Origin: JAAYZQ01 sp034428935
GTDB taxonomy: Bacteria; Chloroflexota; Anaerolineae; JAAYZQ01
Direction: 5' to 3'
Length of the DNA: 13,722 bases
NCBI GenBank assembly: GCA_034428935.1
Contig: DAOUHB010000195.1
Span: 1 to 13,722 of the forward strand
A model generated the notes under the pieces. It was given only the letters and a program-made list of their open reading frames with translations, was not told the origin of the DNA and ran no database searches. Shown here one piece after another: positions 6,991 through 13,710 of the stretch. A program made the position numbers and the translations under genes. Every line of letters starts with the position of its first letter. The stretch's first letter is position 1.

Positions 6991-7090
6991 GTGCCTCTTC
7001 CCTACGCCGGCATTATCCAGGTCAGGTTCAAGGGGTCGGCAACGAATCGGTTGCCCTCTCAGCCTGGCTTGCCCAAGCTCCCCCAGCGCA
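6991..7090 (-). ncRNA. TPP riboswitch aptamer (THI element)
   Basis: The minus strand carries the conserved THI-box core: GGCUGAGA (near 7057-7064) and, in the 3' half, ACCUGACCUGGAUAAUGCC followed by GGCGUAGGGAAG ending at 6997. P2 is a 7-bp stem (AGCUUGG, 7079-7073, with CCAGGCU, 7067-7061) closed by a 5-nt loop. P3 is GGCAAC (7055-7050) with GUUGCC (7043-7038) and a 6-nt loop. TPP binding to this aptamer normally represses thiamine genes. Here it lies between a strong promoter and a terminator ahead of thiN-thiB, so TPP is expected to cause premature termination. Confidence 0.97.
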
Positions 7091-7108
7091 TCTATTATGT
7101 TTGTATGT

Positions 7109-7137
7109 ATTCTATCATCCCTTCCGCCGGGTGTCAA
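7109..7137 (-). promoter_or_regulatory. Sigma70 promoter of the thiN-thiB operon
   Basis: The minus strand has a perfect -35 TTGACA (7137-7132) and a -10 TAGAAT (7114-7109) with an ideal 17-bp spacer. Transcription should begin near 7102, about a dozen bases before the TPP aptamer. The near-consensus match suggests strong initiation limited by the riboswitch. Confidence 0.85.
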
Positions 7138-7164
7138 CTCGGGTCGCCGCCATGGTTATATTAA

Positions 7165-7259
7165 AAATGCAAATCCTGTCCGCCCCGAGCGTCCAGGAAA
7201 ACGCTGCGATTCCATATTGGCCAATCGTTTCTGGCGGGCTTGCTCCTGACTCAACCTGG
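7165..7259. other. Intergenic spacer between divergent thiamine and imu promoters
   Basis: This stretch separates the two divergent promoters. It holds a 10-bp palindrome ATTGGCCAAT (7216-7225) but no gene or other clear element that I can support. Confidence 0.4.
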
Positions 7260-7288
7260 TTGACTTTCGAACGAATGTTCTGTATAAT
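7260..7288 (+). promoter_or_regulatory. Sigma70 promoter of the imuA-imuB-dnaE2 cassette
   Basis: TTGACT (7260-7265) and a perfect TATAAT (7283-7288) are spaced by 17 bp. The predicted start near 7295 gives a leader of only about 25 nt before the GTG of imuA. The spacer contains the LexA-type box listed separately. Confidence 0.88.
7268..7281 (+). promoter_or_regulatory. LexA (SOS) box within the imuA promoter spacer
   Basis: CGAACGAATGTTCT has the GAAC-N4-GTTC core and matches the Bacillus-type LexA consensus CGAACRNRYGTTYC at 13 of 14 positions. It lies entirely between the -35 and -10 hexamers, so bound LexA would block RNA polymerase. SOS control of imuA-imuB-dnaE2 cassettes is established in other bacteria; LexA binding here is inferred. 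Confidence 0.82.
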
Positions 7289-7319
7289 AGCTTCTACGTC
7301 GAGGGGTTAAGGGGTTGGT

Positions 7320-8081
7320 GTGAAAAAGCGCAAACGCAAACAAGTCCGACTGGACGCCGCCGTGGCAGCCATTCGTCGTCGCTATGGCCCATGGTCGGTG
7401 GTCCAGGGCAGGCCGGCCAGGATGACCGGCGTGCCGCACATTTCCACCGGGTTTCCGGCCCTGGATCGAGTCCTGGAGATCGGCGGCCTGCCCCGGGGCA
7501 AGATCAGCGAGATGGTGGGGCCCGCAACGTCGGGCAAGACCACACTGGCGCTCAAGTTCCTGGCCCAGGCCCAGGAGGACGGCGGTGAGGTCGCCTACAT
7601 CGACCAGGCCCTCTATTTCGACGCCGACTATGCCCACCGCTGCGGCCTGGACTTTTCTCGCTTCTGGGTGGGCGCCACCCACGACCTGCTGGAAGCCCTG
7701 GCCACCGTCGAGGCCATGGCACGCAGCGGCGGCCTGGCCGCGGTCGTCCTGGACGTCGTCGACCTGGCCTGGACCGATTCCCAGGCAGGGCAAGCCCTGG
7801 CCGCCACCTTGAACCGCCTGCCGGCCGCCCTGGGCCGGGCGGGCCTGGCCCTCCTCGTGCTGCACGAGTCGCAGGCGGGCGGCTCTCCTGCCCTCTCTGC
7901 CCTGGCCCACAACGCCGCGGTGCGGCTGCGGGTTACCCGCGAGCGTTGGATCCAGAAGCAGGGCGACGTGCGCGGGTACGAGGCGCGGGTAGAAGTGCTC
8001 AAGAACCAACTGGGCCCCACCGGTAGCGCCGTCACCCTGGCCATCGAATTCAACGGCACGGTCCGCGGCCATGGCCTCTAA
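7320..8081 (+). CDS. imuA: RecA-like mutasome accessory protein ImuA
   Basis: The 253-residue RecA paralogue is the first gene of the SOS mutagenesis cassette. After a basic N-terminus it reads AAIRRRYGPWSV, like RecA's first helix, then HISTGFPALDRVLEIGGLPRGK and Walker A GPATSGKTT (K73). D95 (YIDQA) and Walker B VVLDVVD (D145) follow, and the core ends with RVEVLKNQLGPTG, like RecA's RVKVVKNK. The RecA catalytic glutamate (E96 in DAEHA) is alanine here (A97), and the DNA-binding L2 region appears shortened, so it probably binds ATP without acting as a recombinase. ImuA proteins assist ImuB and DnaE2 in damage-induced translesion synthesis. GTG at 7320 follows AAGGGG with 5-nt spacing. A 115-nt gap separates it from imuB. 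Confidence 0.85.
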   Translation: MKKRKRKQVRLDAAVAAIRRRYGPWSVVQGRPARMTGVPHISTGFPALDRVLEIGGLPRGKISEMVGPATSGKTTLALKFLAQAQEDGGEVAYIDQALYFDADYAHRCGLDFSRFWVGATHDLLEALATVEAMARSGGLAAVVLDVVDLAWTDSQAGQALAATLNRLPAALGRAGLALLVLHESQAGGSPALSALAHNAAVRLRVTRERWIQKQGDVRGYEARVEVLKNQLGPTGSAVTLAIEFNGTVRGHGL

Positions 8082-8123
8082 GCCCGCCTGCCGGCTCCCC
8101 GCCCGGTTGAGAGCCTGGAAAAG

Positions 8124-8174
8124 CGTGGCTGCCGGGTAGCCACGAGCACAGCGCAGCAAGTGTAGCGAGCGCTG
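8124..8174 (+). other. Two stem-loops between imuA and imuB
   Basis: Two potential hairpins lie in the 115-nt imuA-imuB gap: CGTGGCT/AGCCACG (8124-8144, 7-bp stem, 7-nt loop) and CAGCGC/GCGCTG (8149-8174, 6-bp stem, 14-nt loop). No T-run follows, so they are not intrinsic terminators. They may affect mRNA processing or the ratio of ImuA to ImuB. Confidence 0.4.
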
Positions 8175-8196
8175 AAAGGAGGAAGGAGCGCCCGGC

Positions 8197-9390
8197 GTGC
8201 CCGTTCTCTATTGCACCATCCCCTACTTTGCCACGGCCCTGCTGCAGCGGGACAACGCCGAGCTGGCCGGCCATCCCCTCATCCTGGTAGACCCGGAGGA
8301 CCGGGTCTTGGGCCTCTCGGCCCAGGCAGCCGCTCGCGGCGTCGTGCCGGGCATGGCCGCCAGGACGGCGCAGATTCGCTGCCCCGAGGCACGCCTGCTG
8401 GATGCCGACGTGGCCCGCTGCCGGGCCGAGTTCGAGACCCTGATCCAGGTGTTGGAAGAGGCCAGCCCCAGGGTAGAGGCCCATGGCTGGGGCGCGGCCT
8501 ACGCGGAGCTGGACGCGGTGCGGGGGCAGCCCGAGGCCGTGGCCCTCTGCCGCGACGTGGGGCGCAAGGTGCGCCAGCACCTGGGCGAGGCCCTCCAGCC
8601 TGCCCTGGGCTGGAACAGCACCAAGTTCACCGCCCAGGCCGCTGCCCGGCGCGTCTCGCCGGGGCACCTGCGCGCCGTCGAGCGCGCCCGGGAAAAGGAC
8701 TTCTTGCGGCCCCTGCCGGTGACGCTGCTCCCCCTGGCCGGAGATACGCTGCAGCGGCTCTCGTTCCTGGGCCTGCGCACCCTGGGGCAGTATGGCGCCC
8801 TTTCTCCGGCGGCGGTCTGGCAGCAGTTCGGGCGCGCGGGCATCCTGGCCCGCCGCTGCGCCCGGGGCGAAGACGACCGCCCCATCGTCCCCCACGGGCG
8901 GAGCCTCGCGCTGGCGGCGGACCTGGAGCTGCCGGCCCCCCTCGTCGAGCGCGAGCCCCTGCTCCTGGCCCTGCGCCGCCTGGTCGCTCCCCTGTTGGCC
9001 GGGCTGCGGGAAAACCTGCGGGCCGCCGGCCAGGCGCGCCTGGCCGTGCAGTTTGACGACGGCACGAGGCAGGAACAAACCCGCACGTTTCTCTTTCCCC
9101 TGGCCGAAGAAGACCGGGTGGTGCGCGCCCTGGCCGGGCTCCTGGAGGCCATGCGTTGGCCCGCGGCCGCCACCAGGCTGTCGGTGGCCCTGGAACAGAT
9201 CCAGGACGTGGTGGCCGAGCAGCTCACCCTGTTCCCCCTCGAAGACGAGCGCCAGGCCAAACTCCGGGAGGTGCAGCGCTACCTGGCAGCCCGCTTTGGC
9301 AGCAACTGCCTGCGGCGGGCAGTCATGGCCCAACCAGGCGCTCCCCTGCCCGAGTGGCGGGTTGGCTGGCTCGACGAGGCCGAGCCATGA
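8197..9390 (+). CDS. imuB: Y-family polymerase-like mutasome hub ImuB
   Basis: The 397-residue protein has the Y-family (DinB) layout: palm/fingers to about residue 170, helix-hairpin-helix region PVTLLPLAGDTLQRLSFLGL near 174-193 and a little-finger region to about 335. The catalytic acids are gone. The DMD motif is replaced by TIPYF (7-11), and the SxDE motif by GWGAAYAELD (97-106). QLTLF (342-346) is a near-consensus beta-clamp-binding motif after the little finger. ImuB homologues are inactive polymerases that recruit DnaE2 to the sliding clamp, and this sequence fits that role. GTG at 8197 follows AAGGAG with 8-nt spacing. Its stop overlaps the ATG of the next gene (ATGA), indicating translational coupling. 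Confidence 0.92.
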   Translation: MPVLYCTIPYFATALLQRDNAELAGHPLILVDPEDRVLGLSAQAAARGVVPGMAARTAQIRCPEARLLDADVARCRAEFETLIQVLEEASPRVEAHGWGAAYAELDAVRGQPEAVALCRDVGRKVRQHLGEALQPALGWNSTKFTAQAAARRVSPGHLRAVERAREKDFLRPLPVTLLPLAGDTLQRLSFLGLRTLGQYGALSPAAVWQQFGRAGILARRCARGEDDRPIVPHGRSLALAADLELPAPLVEREPLLLALRRLVAPLLAGLRENLRAAGQARLAVQFDDGTRQEQTRTFLFPLAEEDRVVRALAGLLEAMRWPAAATRLSVALEQIQDVVAEQLTLFPLEDERQAKLREVQRYLAARFGSNCLRRAVMAQPGAPLPEWRVGWLDEAEP

Positions 9391-9683
9391 CCCGCCTGTG
9401 GCCGGAAGGGGAACCCCTCCACACCTGGGGCCCCCGGGAGACGCCCGCCGGCTTTGCCTGGCACGGCAGCCACCACGCCATCCAGGAAGTGTACAACCGC
9501 TGGCGGGTCCACACCAACTGGTGGCAGCCCTCGCCCGAGCCCACCGCCGGCCCCCGGGCAGGCCGCCAGGCTACGGCCGTCTGGCGGGAATACCTGAAGG
9601 TGACCACCGACACCGGCCTCCTCTGCCTTCTCTACCGGGAGCTGCCGGCCGGCGCCTGGTTCCTGGCCCGGGTTTACGATTGA
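9387..9683 (+). CDS. Small DUF6504-like protein of the mutasome operon
   Basis: The 98-residue, tryptophan-rich protein reads PAGFAWHGSHHAIQEVYNRW near 20-39, then HTNWW (42-46), AVWREYLKVTT (64-74) and a C-terminal GAWFLARVYD. From memory this is the pattern of DUF6504 proteins, small proteins of unknown function often encoded between imuB and dnaE2 in Actinobacteria; a profile search would confirm it. The ATG overlaps the imuB stop by 4 bp, and dnaE2 starts 13 nt after its TGA, so it is embedded in the operon. There is no signal peptide, membrane helix or recognisable catalytic motif. A role as a fourth mutasome component is inferred purely from conserved position. Confidence 0.8.
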   Translation: MTRLWPEGEPLHTWGPRETPAGFAWHGSHHAIQEVYNRWRVHTNWWQPSPEPTAGPRAGRQATAVWREYLKVTTDTGLLCLLYRELPAGAWFLARVYD

Positions 9684-9696
9684 TCGATCGACCGCC

Positions 9697-12600
9697 ATGG
9701 CGCCTGAATACGTCGAGCTGCACTGCCACAGCTACTATTCTCTCCTCGACGGCGCGTCGTCGCCCGAGGCGCTGGCGAAGCAGGCCGCGGCCCTGGGCTA
9801 CCCTGCCCTGGCCCTCACCGACCACCAGGGCCTGTACGGCATCGTGCGCTTCTGGCAGGCGGCCCGCGAGCAGGGCCTGAAGCCCATCGCCGGCGCCGAG
9901 GTGAGCCTGGCCGGCGGCGGGCAGGACCATCACCTGACCCTCCTGGCCGAGACACAAAGGGGCTATGCCAACCTCTGCCGGCTCCTGAGCATCGGCCAGG
10001 CAGCGCCCGTGGAGGGCCCGGCCGAAAGGTGGCAAAAAGGGCACGCCCCGCTCTCCTGGGAGGATCTGGCCCGGCATGCCGAGGGACTCCTCTGCCTCTC
10101 CGGCTGCCGCCGGGGGGCAATCGCCTCTGCCCTCCTGGCAGGCGACGAAGAGGCGGCACGCCGGGCAGCCGGCCGGCTGCGACAGATCTTTGGCGGGCGC
10201 TTCTGGATCGAGATCCAGCGCCACTACCTGCCCGACGACGCCCGGCTGGCCGCGGCCCTCGTCGCCCTGGCGCGGCGGATGGGCCTGGATCTCGTCGCCA
10301 CCAACGACGTCCACTATGCCCGGCGCGAGGGCCAGCGCCTGCACGACGTGCTCACCTGCATCCGGCACCACGCCACCCTGCCCGAAGCGCTGGCCGCCGG
10401 CCTGCTCCACCCCAACTCGGAACGCTTCCTGAAGTCTCCCGGCGAGATGGCGGGCCTCTTTGGCGGGCTGCCCGAGGCCCTGCGCAACACCCTGGAGATC
10501 GCCGCCCGCTGCGAGGTCAGCCTCGACCTGACGGCGCAGCGGCTGCCCGTCTTTGCCGTGCCGCGGGGCCACACCGTCGACAGCTACCTGCGCCATCTTT
10601 GCCTGGCCGCCCTGCACGGCACCCGGAAGATCGAGCCCGTCACCCCGCGGGCCCGGGCGCAACTGGACCACGAGCTGGGCGTCATCGGGCGCATGGGCCT
10701 GGCCGGCTACTTTCTCGTGGTGTGGGACATCGTGCAGTTTGCCCGCAAGCAGGGCATCCGCTGCCAGGGCCGGGGATCGGCCGCCAATTCCCTGGTCGCC
10801 TACCTCCTGGACATCACGCCCGTGGACCCCCTGCGCCACAACCTCCTTTTCGAGCGCTTTCTGAGCGAGGGCAGCCAGACCATGCCCGACATCGACGTCG
10901 ACCTGGCCGCCGATCGCCGCGAGGAGGTCATCCAGTACGTCTACGAGCGCTATGGCCAGGAGCACGTGGGCATGGTCTGCAACGTCGTCACCTACCGCGC
11001 CCGCTCCGCGCTGCGCGAAGTGGCCAAGGCCCTGGCCTTTCCCCCGGACGTCATCGACCGCGCCGCCAAATCCCTGGACACCCGCTCGGCCCTGGCCGCC
11101 GCCGGCATCCTCGAAGCCGGCCTCTCCCTGGAGGGAGACCTACAGGAGGACCCGCCGGGGAACCCGGACCAGGACCCCGCTCCCGCCGCGCCCGGGCTTC
11201 CCTGGTCCCTCCTCCTCGACCTCCTGCGCCAGATGGATGGTGTCCCCCGCCACCTCTCCATCCACGTCGGCGGCATGCTCATCACCGCGGCGCCCCTGGT
11301 CGAGGTGGTGCCCCTGGAGCGGGCCACCATGCCCGGCCGCGTCGTCGTCCAGTGGGACAAGGACAGCGTCGAAGACGCGGGGCTGATCAAGATCGACCTC
11401 CTCGGGCTGCGCACCCTGGGCGCCATCGACGAGGCGCTGCGCCTGGTGCGGCAGCGGGGGAAAAGCCTGGACCTGGATCACCTGCCGCTGGACGATCCGG
11501 CCGTCTTTCAGCTTTTGCAGCGAGCCGACACCGTGGGCTGTTTCCAGGTAGAGAGCCGCGCCCAGGCCCAGATGCTGCCCCGGCTGCGGCCGGAGCGCTT
11601 CGAGGACATTGTCGTGGGGGTGTCGTTGATCCGGCCCGGACCCATCCAGGGCGGGATGGTCCACCCCTACCTGCGCCGCCGGCAGGGCCTGGAGCTCCCC
11701 ACCTACGCCCACCCCGCCCTGGAGCCGATCCTGGGCGAGACGCTGGGCGTGATCGTCTTCCAGGAACAGGTCATCCGCGTCGCCATGGCCATCGCCGGGT
11801 TTTCGCCGGCCGATGCCGACCGCCTGCGGCGGGCGCTGAGCCGCAGCAACTCGGAAGAGGCCCTGGCGGCGCTGCGCGAGCGGTTCGTGGGCGGCGCCCG
11901 GGCCAACGGCGTGGATGGAGACGCGGCGGAGGCGGCCTTTGACCAGGTGGAGGCCTTTGCCGGCTTTGGCTTTTGCAAATCCCACGCCGCGGCCTTTGCC
12001 CTGGTGGCCTACCAGACCCTCTACCTCAAGGCCCACTTTGCCGCCGAGTTCTACTGCGCCCTCCTGAACCAGCAGCCCATGGGCTTTTACCCGCCCGAGG
12101 TCATTGCCGGGGATGCCCGCCACCACGGCGTCTCGATCCTCCACCCTCACGTCAATTTCAGCCAGGAAGCCTGCACCCTGGAAGGGGAGGGGAGCATCCG
12201 GCTGGGGCTGCGTTACGTCCACGGGCTGGGCGAGGCCTGGCAGGCGCGCATCGTGGAGCGCCGCGGCGAGGATCCCTTTGCCGACCTGGCCTCCTTTTGC
12301 CGGCGCACCCGCCTCCCCAGGCCGGCGGTCGAGAACCTGGTGCGCGCCGGGGCGCTGGAGGGCCTTGGCGACCGGCGAACCCTGTTGTGGGAGCTCGGCG
12401 GGCTGGTCTACCAGGAAGAGGGGTTGGACATGGCGCTGCCCGTCGAGCCGGCGGCCCTGCCCTCCCTGGAGCACGCCGAGAGGCTGGCCTGGGAGTACGA
12501 GCTCCTGGGCATGGCTCCCGGCGAGCAGGTCATGGCCCTCTACCGCGAGGCGCTGCGAGCCCGGGGCGTCGTCGATAGCCGCGCCCTCCAGGAGCGGAGC

Positions 12601-12852
12601 GACGGCGACAGGGTGCGCGTCGCCGGCTGGGCCGTCGTGCGGCAGCGGCCGCCGACGGCCAAGGGGCACCTCTTTATCACCCTGGAGGACGAGGAGGGGC
12701 TGATGAACCTCATCGTCCGGCCCGACGTGTACGAACGCTACCGCGCCGTCCTGCGCGACGCCCCCCTCCTGTGGGTTGAGGGCCGCCTCCAGCGCGAGGG
12801 CCAGGTCCTCAGTGTCCTGGTTCAGCGCGCGGCCGCCCTGGGACGAGCCTGA
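9697..12852 (+). CDS. dnaE2: Error-prone DNA polymerase DnaE2 (C-family)
   Basis: The 1051-residue length is normal for DnaE2 and shorter than replicative DnaE1. The N-terminal PHP domain starts ELHCHSYYSLLDGAS and keeps likely metal ligands H9, H11, D18, H43, E68, H79, C137, D204 and H206. The palm carries the catalytic aspartates D400 and D402 (MPDIDVD) and D567 (IKIDLLGLRTLG). Other landmarks are GRGSAANSLVAYLL near 358, SIHVGGMLIT near 521 and GFCKSHAAAFALVAYQTLY. The C-terminal OB domain has VRVAGWAVVRQRPPTAKGH, the DnaE2-type ending, with LIVRPDVYERYR after it. No QLxLF-type clamp motif is evident, consistent with dependence on ImuB. It is the last gene of the SOS cassette. No Shine-Dalgarno precedes the ATG, so translation is probably coupled to the upstream small gene. 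Confidence 0.96.
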   Translation: MAPEYVELHCHSYYSLLDGASSPEALAKQAAALGYPALALTDHQGLYGIVRFWQAAREQGLKPIAGAEVSLAGGGQDHHLTLLAETQRGYANLCRLLSIGQAAPVEGPAERWQKGHAPLSWEDLARHAEGLLCLSGCRRGAIASALLAGDEEAARRAAGRLRQIFGGRFWIEIQRHYLPDDARLAAALVALARRMGLDLVATNDVHYARREGQRLHDVLTCIRHHATLPEALAAGLLHPNSERFLKSPGEMAGLFGGLPEALRNTLEIAARCEVSLDLTAQRLPVFAVPRGHTVDSYLRHLCLAALHGTRKIEPVTPRARAQLDHELGVIGRMGLAGYFLVVWDIVQFARKQGIRCQGRGSAANSLVAYLLDITPVDPLRHNLLFERFLSEGSQTMPDIDVDLAADRREEVIQYVYERYGQEHVGMVCNVVTYRARSALREVAKALAFPPDVIDRAAKSLDTRSALAAAGILEAGLSLEGDLQEDPPGNPDQDPAPAAPGLPWSLLLDLLRQMDGVPRHLSIHVGGMLITAAPLVEVVPLERATMPGRVVVQWDKDSVEDAGLIKIDLLGLRTLGAIDEALRLVRQRGKSLDLDHLPLDDPAVFQLLQRADTVGCFQVESRAQAQMLPRLRPERFEDIVVGVSLIRPGPIQGGMVHPYLRRRQGLELPTYAHPALEPILGETLGVIVFQEQVIRVAMAIAGFSPADADRLRRALSRSNSEEALAALRERFVGGARANGVDGDAAEAAFDQVEAFAGFGFCKSHAAAFALVAYQTLYLKAHFAAEFYCALLNQQPMGFYPPEVIAGDARHHGVSILHPHVNFSQEACTLEGEGSIRLGLRYVHGLGEAWQARIVERRGEDPFADLASFCRRTRLPRPAVENLVRAGALEGLGDRRTLLWELGGLVYQEEGLDMALPVEPAALPSLEHAERLAWEYELLGMAPGEQVMALYREALRARGVVDSRALQERSDGDRVRVAGWAVVRQRPPTAKGHLFITLEDEEGLMNLIVRPDVYERYRAVLRDAPLLWVEGRLQREGQVLSVLVQRAAALGRA

Positions 12853-12859
12853 CGGCCCC

Positions 12860-12880
12860 GCCTGCCCCAAACTTGCAGGC
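12860..12880 (+). terminator. Weak terminator candidate after dnaE2
   Basis: GCCTGC and GCAGGC form a 6-bp stem with a 9-nt loop eight bases after the dnaE2 stop. Only a delayed TTTT follows at 12894-12897, so it is not a convincing intrinsic terminator. Confidence 0.25.
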
Positions 12881-12895
12881 TCCCGCCGGCTACTT

Positions 12896-12923
12896 TTGAT
12901 TTCCAGGGTTTTTATGCTACAAT
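12896..12923 (+). promoter_or_regulatory. Promoter of the response regulator gene
   Basis: An extended -10 TGCTACAAT (hexamer at 12918-12923) lies 16 bp after TTGATT (12896-12901). The predicted start near 12930 leaves only about 13 nt before the ATG, without a clear Shine-Dalgarno. This separates the regulator from the mutasome operon. Confidence 0.65.
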
Positions 12924-12942
12924 AGGCAGTGGACAATGAACC

Positions 12943-13641
12943 ATGGAGAAGACCAGGCTGCTCGTCGTGGATGATGCGCCCGAAATGGCGCAGTTTCTAA
13001 AGCTCGCGCTGGAGAGCCAAGGGCACCAGGTCGCGGTGGCCTACGACGCCCGCGAGGGGCTTCGCCTCGCACACCAATTCCGCCCCGACGCCATCCTCCT
13101 GGACATCATGATGCCCGGCATGGACGGCTGGCAGATGCTCAGCCACCTGCGCGAGTTCTCGGACGTGCCCGTCATCATGCTAACGGCCCTGGACAGCACG
13201 GAAAACAAGGTGCAGGGCCTGGACCTGGGCGCCGACGATTACGTCACCAAGCCCTTTGACCTGGACGAGCTCCATGCCCGCGTGCGCGCGGCCCTGCGAC
13301 GCGCGAGCATGGCCGCGGCCAACCAAACCGTCGAGATGCTCTCCTTCGACCAGGGGCGGCTGCGCATCGACCTGGCGGCGCACAAGGTCAGCGCCAACGG
13401 CATGGATGTCAGCCTGACCCCCATCGAGCAGAAGCTGCTCCTCTACCTGGCCATCAACGCCGGCCGGGTGCTGACCTACAACCAGATCCTCGAAAACGTC
13501 TGGGGCCCGGGCTACGAGGACAGCGAGACAAACCTCAAGGTCTATGTCCGGCGCCTCCGCAAAAAGATCGAGCCCGACCCGGCCCGGCCGCGCTACGTCC
13601 TGACCCAGTGGGGCATCGGCTACTACATGGACAAGGTCTAG
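12943..13641 (+). CDS. OmpR/PhoB-family response regulator
   Basis: The 232-residue two-component transcription factor has an N-terminal receiver (about 1-120) with acidic pocket D10/D11, phosphoacceptor D54 in ILLDIMMPGMDG, T81 and K103 in DDYVTKPFD. The C-terminal winged helix (about 135-232) includes VSLTPIEQKLLLYLAINAGRV, then NQILENVWG, the recognition-helix region TNLKVYVRRLRKKIE and the ending GIGYYM. Phosphorylation by a sensor kinase, not in the window, should promote dimer binding to direct repeats spaced 11 bp; four such repeats lie 18 nt downstream of this gene. The signal is unknown, and phosphate is one option suggested by those repeats. It has its own promoter and a very short leader. 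Confidence 0.95.
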   Translation: MEKTRLLVVDDAPEMAQFLKLALESQGHQVAVAYDAREGLRLAHQFRPDAILLDIMMPGMDGWQMLSHLREFSDVPVIMLTALDSTENKVQGLDLGADDYVTKPFDLDELHARVRAALRRASMAAANQTVEMLSFDQGRLRIDLAAHKVSANGMDVSLTPIEQKLLLYLAINAGRVLTYNQILENVWGPGYEDSETNLKVYVRRLRKKIEPDPARPRYVLTQWGIGYYMDKV

Positions 13642-13658
13642 GCCCAGGGTCCCCCCGG

Positions 13659-13702
13659 CTGTAACCGCTTTGTAACGAAACGTCAACCGTGTCGTAACCT
13701 TT
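13659..13702 (+). promoter_or_regulatory. Four 11-bp direct repeats, PhoB/OmpR-type operator
   Basis: Four contiguous 11-bp units (13659-13669, 13670-13680, 13681-13691, 13692-13702) share a consensus close to YTGTAACC; AAC is at the same place in all four and TGTAAC is exact in the first two. The periodicity matches that of PhoB/PhoP/OmpR binding sites. The array ends 11 bp before a -10 element, where it would replace the -35 region of an activated promoter. Confidence 0.65.
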
Positions 13703-13710
13703 CCGCTTTA

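Noticed and set aside
7216..7225. Palindrome ATTGGCCAAT between the divergent thiamine and imu promoters as an operator
   Set aside because: Ten bases with no second copy nearby and not overlapping either promoter; chance is a sufficient explanation.
10029..11942. A 637-codon open frame on the plus strand inside dnaE2
   Set aside because: It is a low-complexity Arg/Pro/Gly-rich translation in a shifted frame of a clear DnaE2 gene, caused by high GC content.
11140..12936. A 598-codon open frame on the minus strand opposite dnaE2
   Set aside because: No recognisable family or convincing ribosome-binding site; it mirrors the GC-rich codons of DnaE2 on the other strand.
12943..13641. Response regulator as a fifth member of the mutasome operon
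   Set aside because: It has its own extended -10 promoter after a 90-nt gap, and no link to SOS functions is visible.
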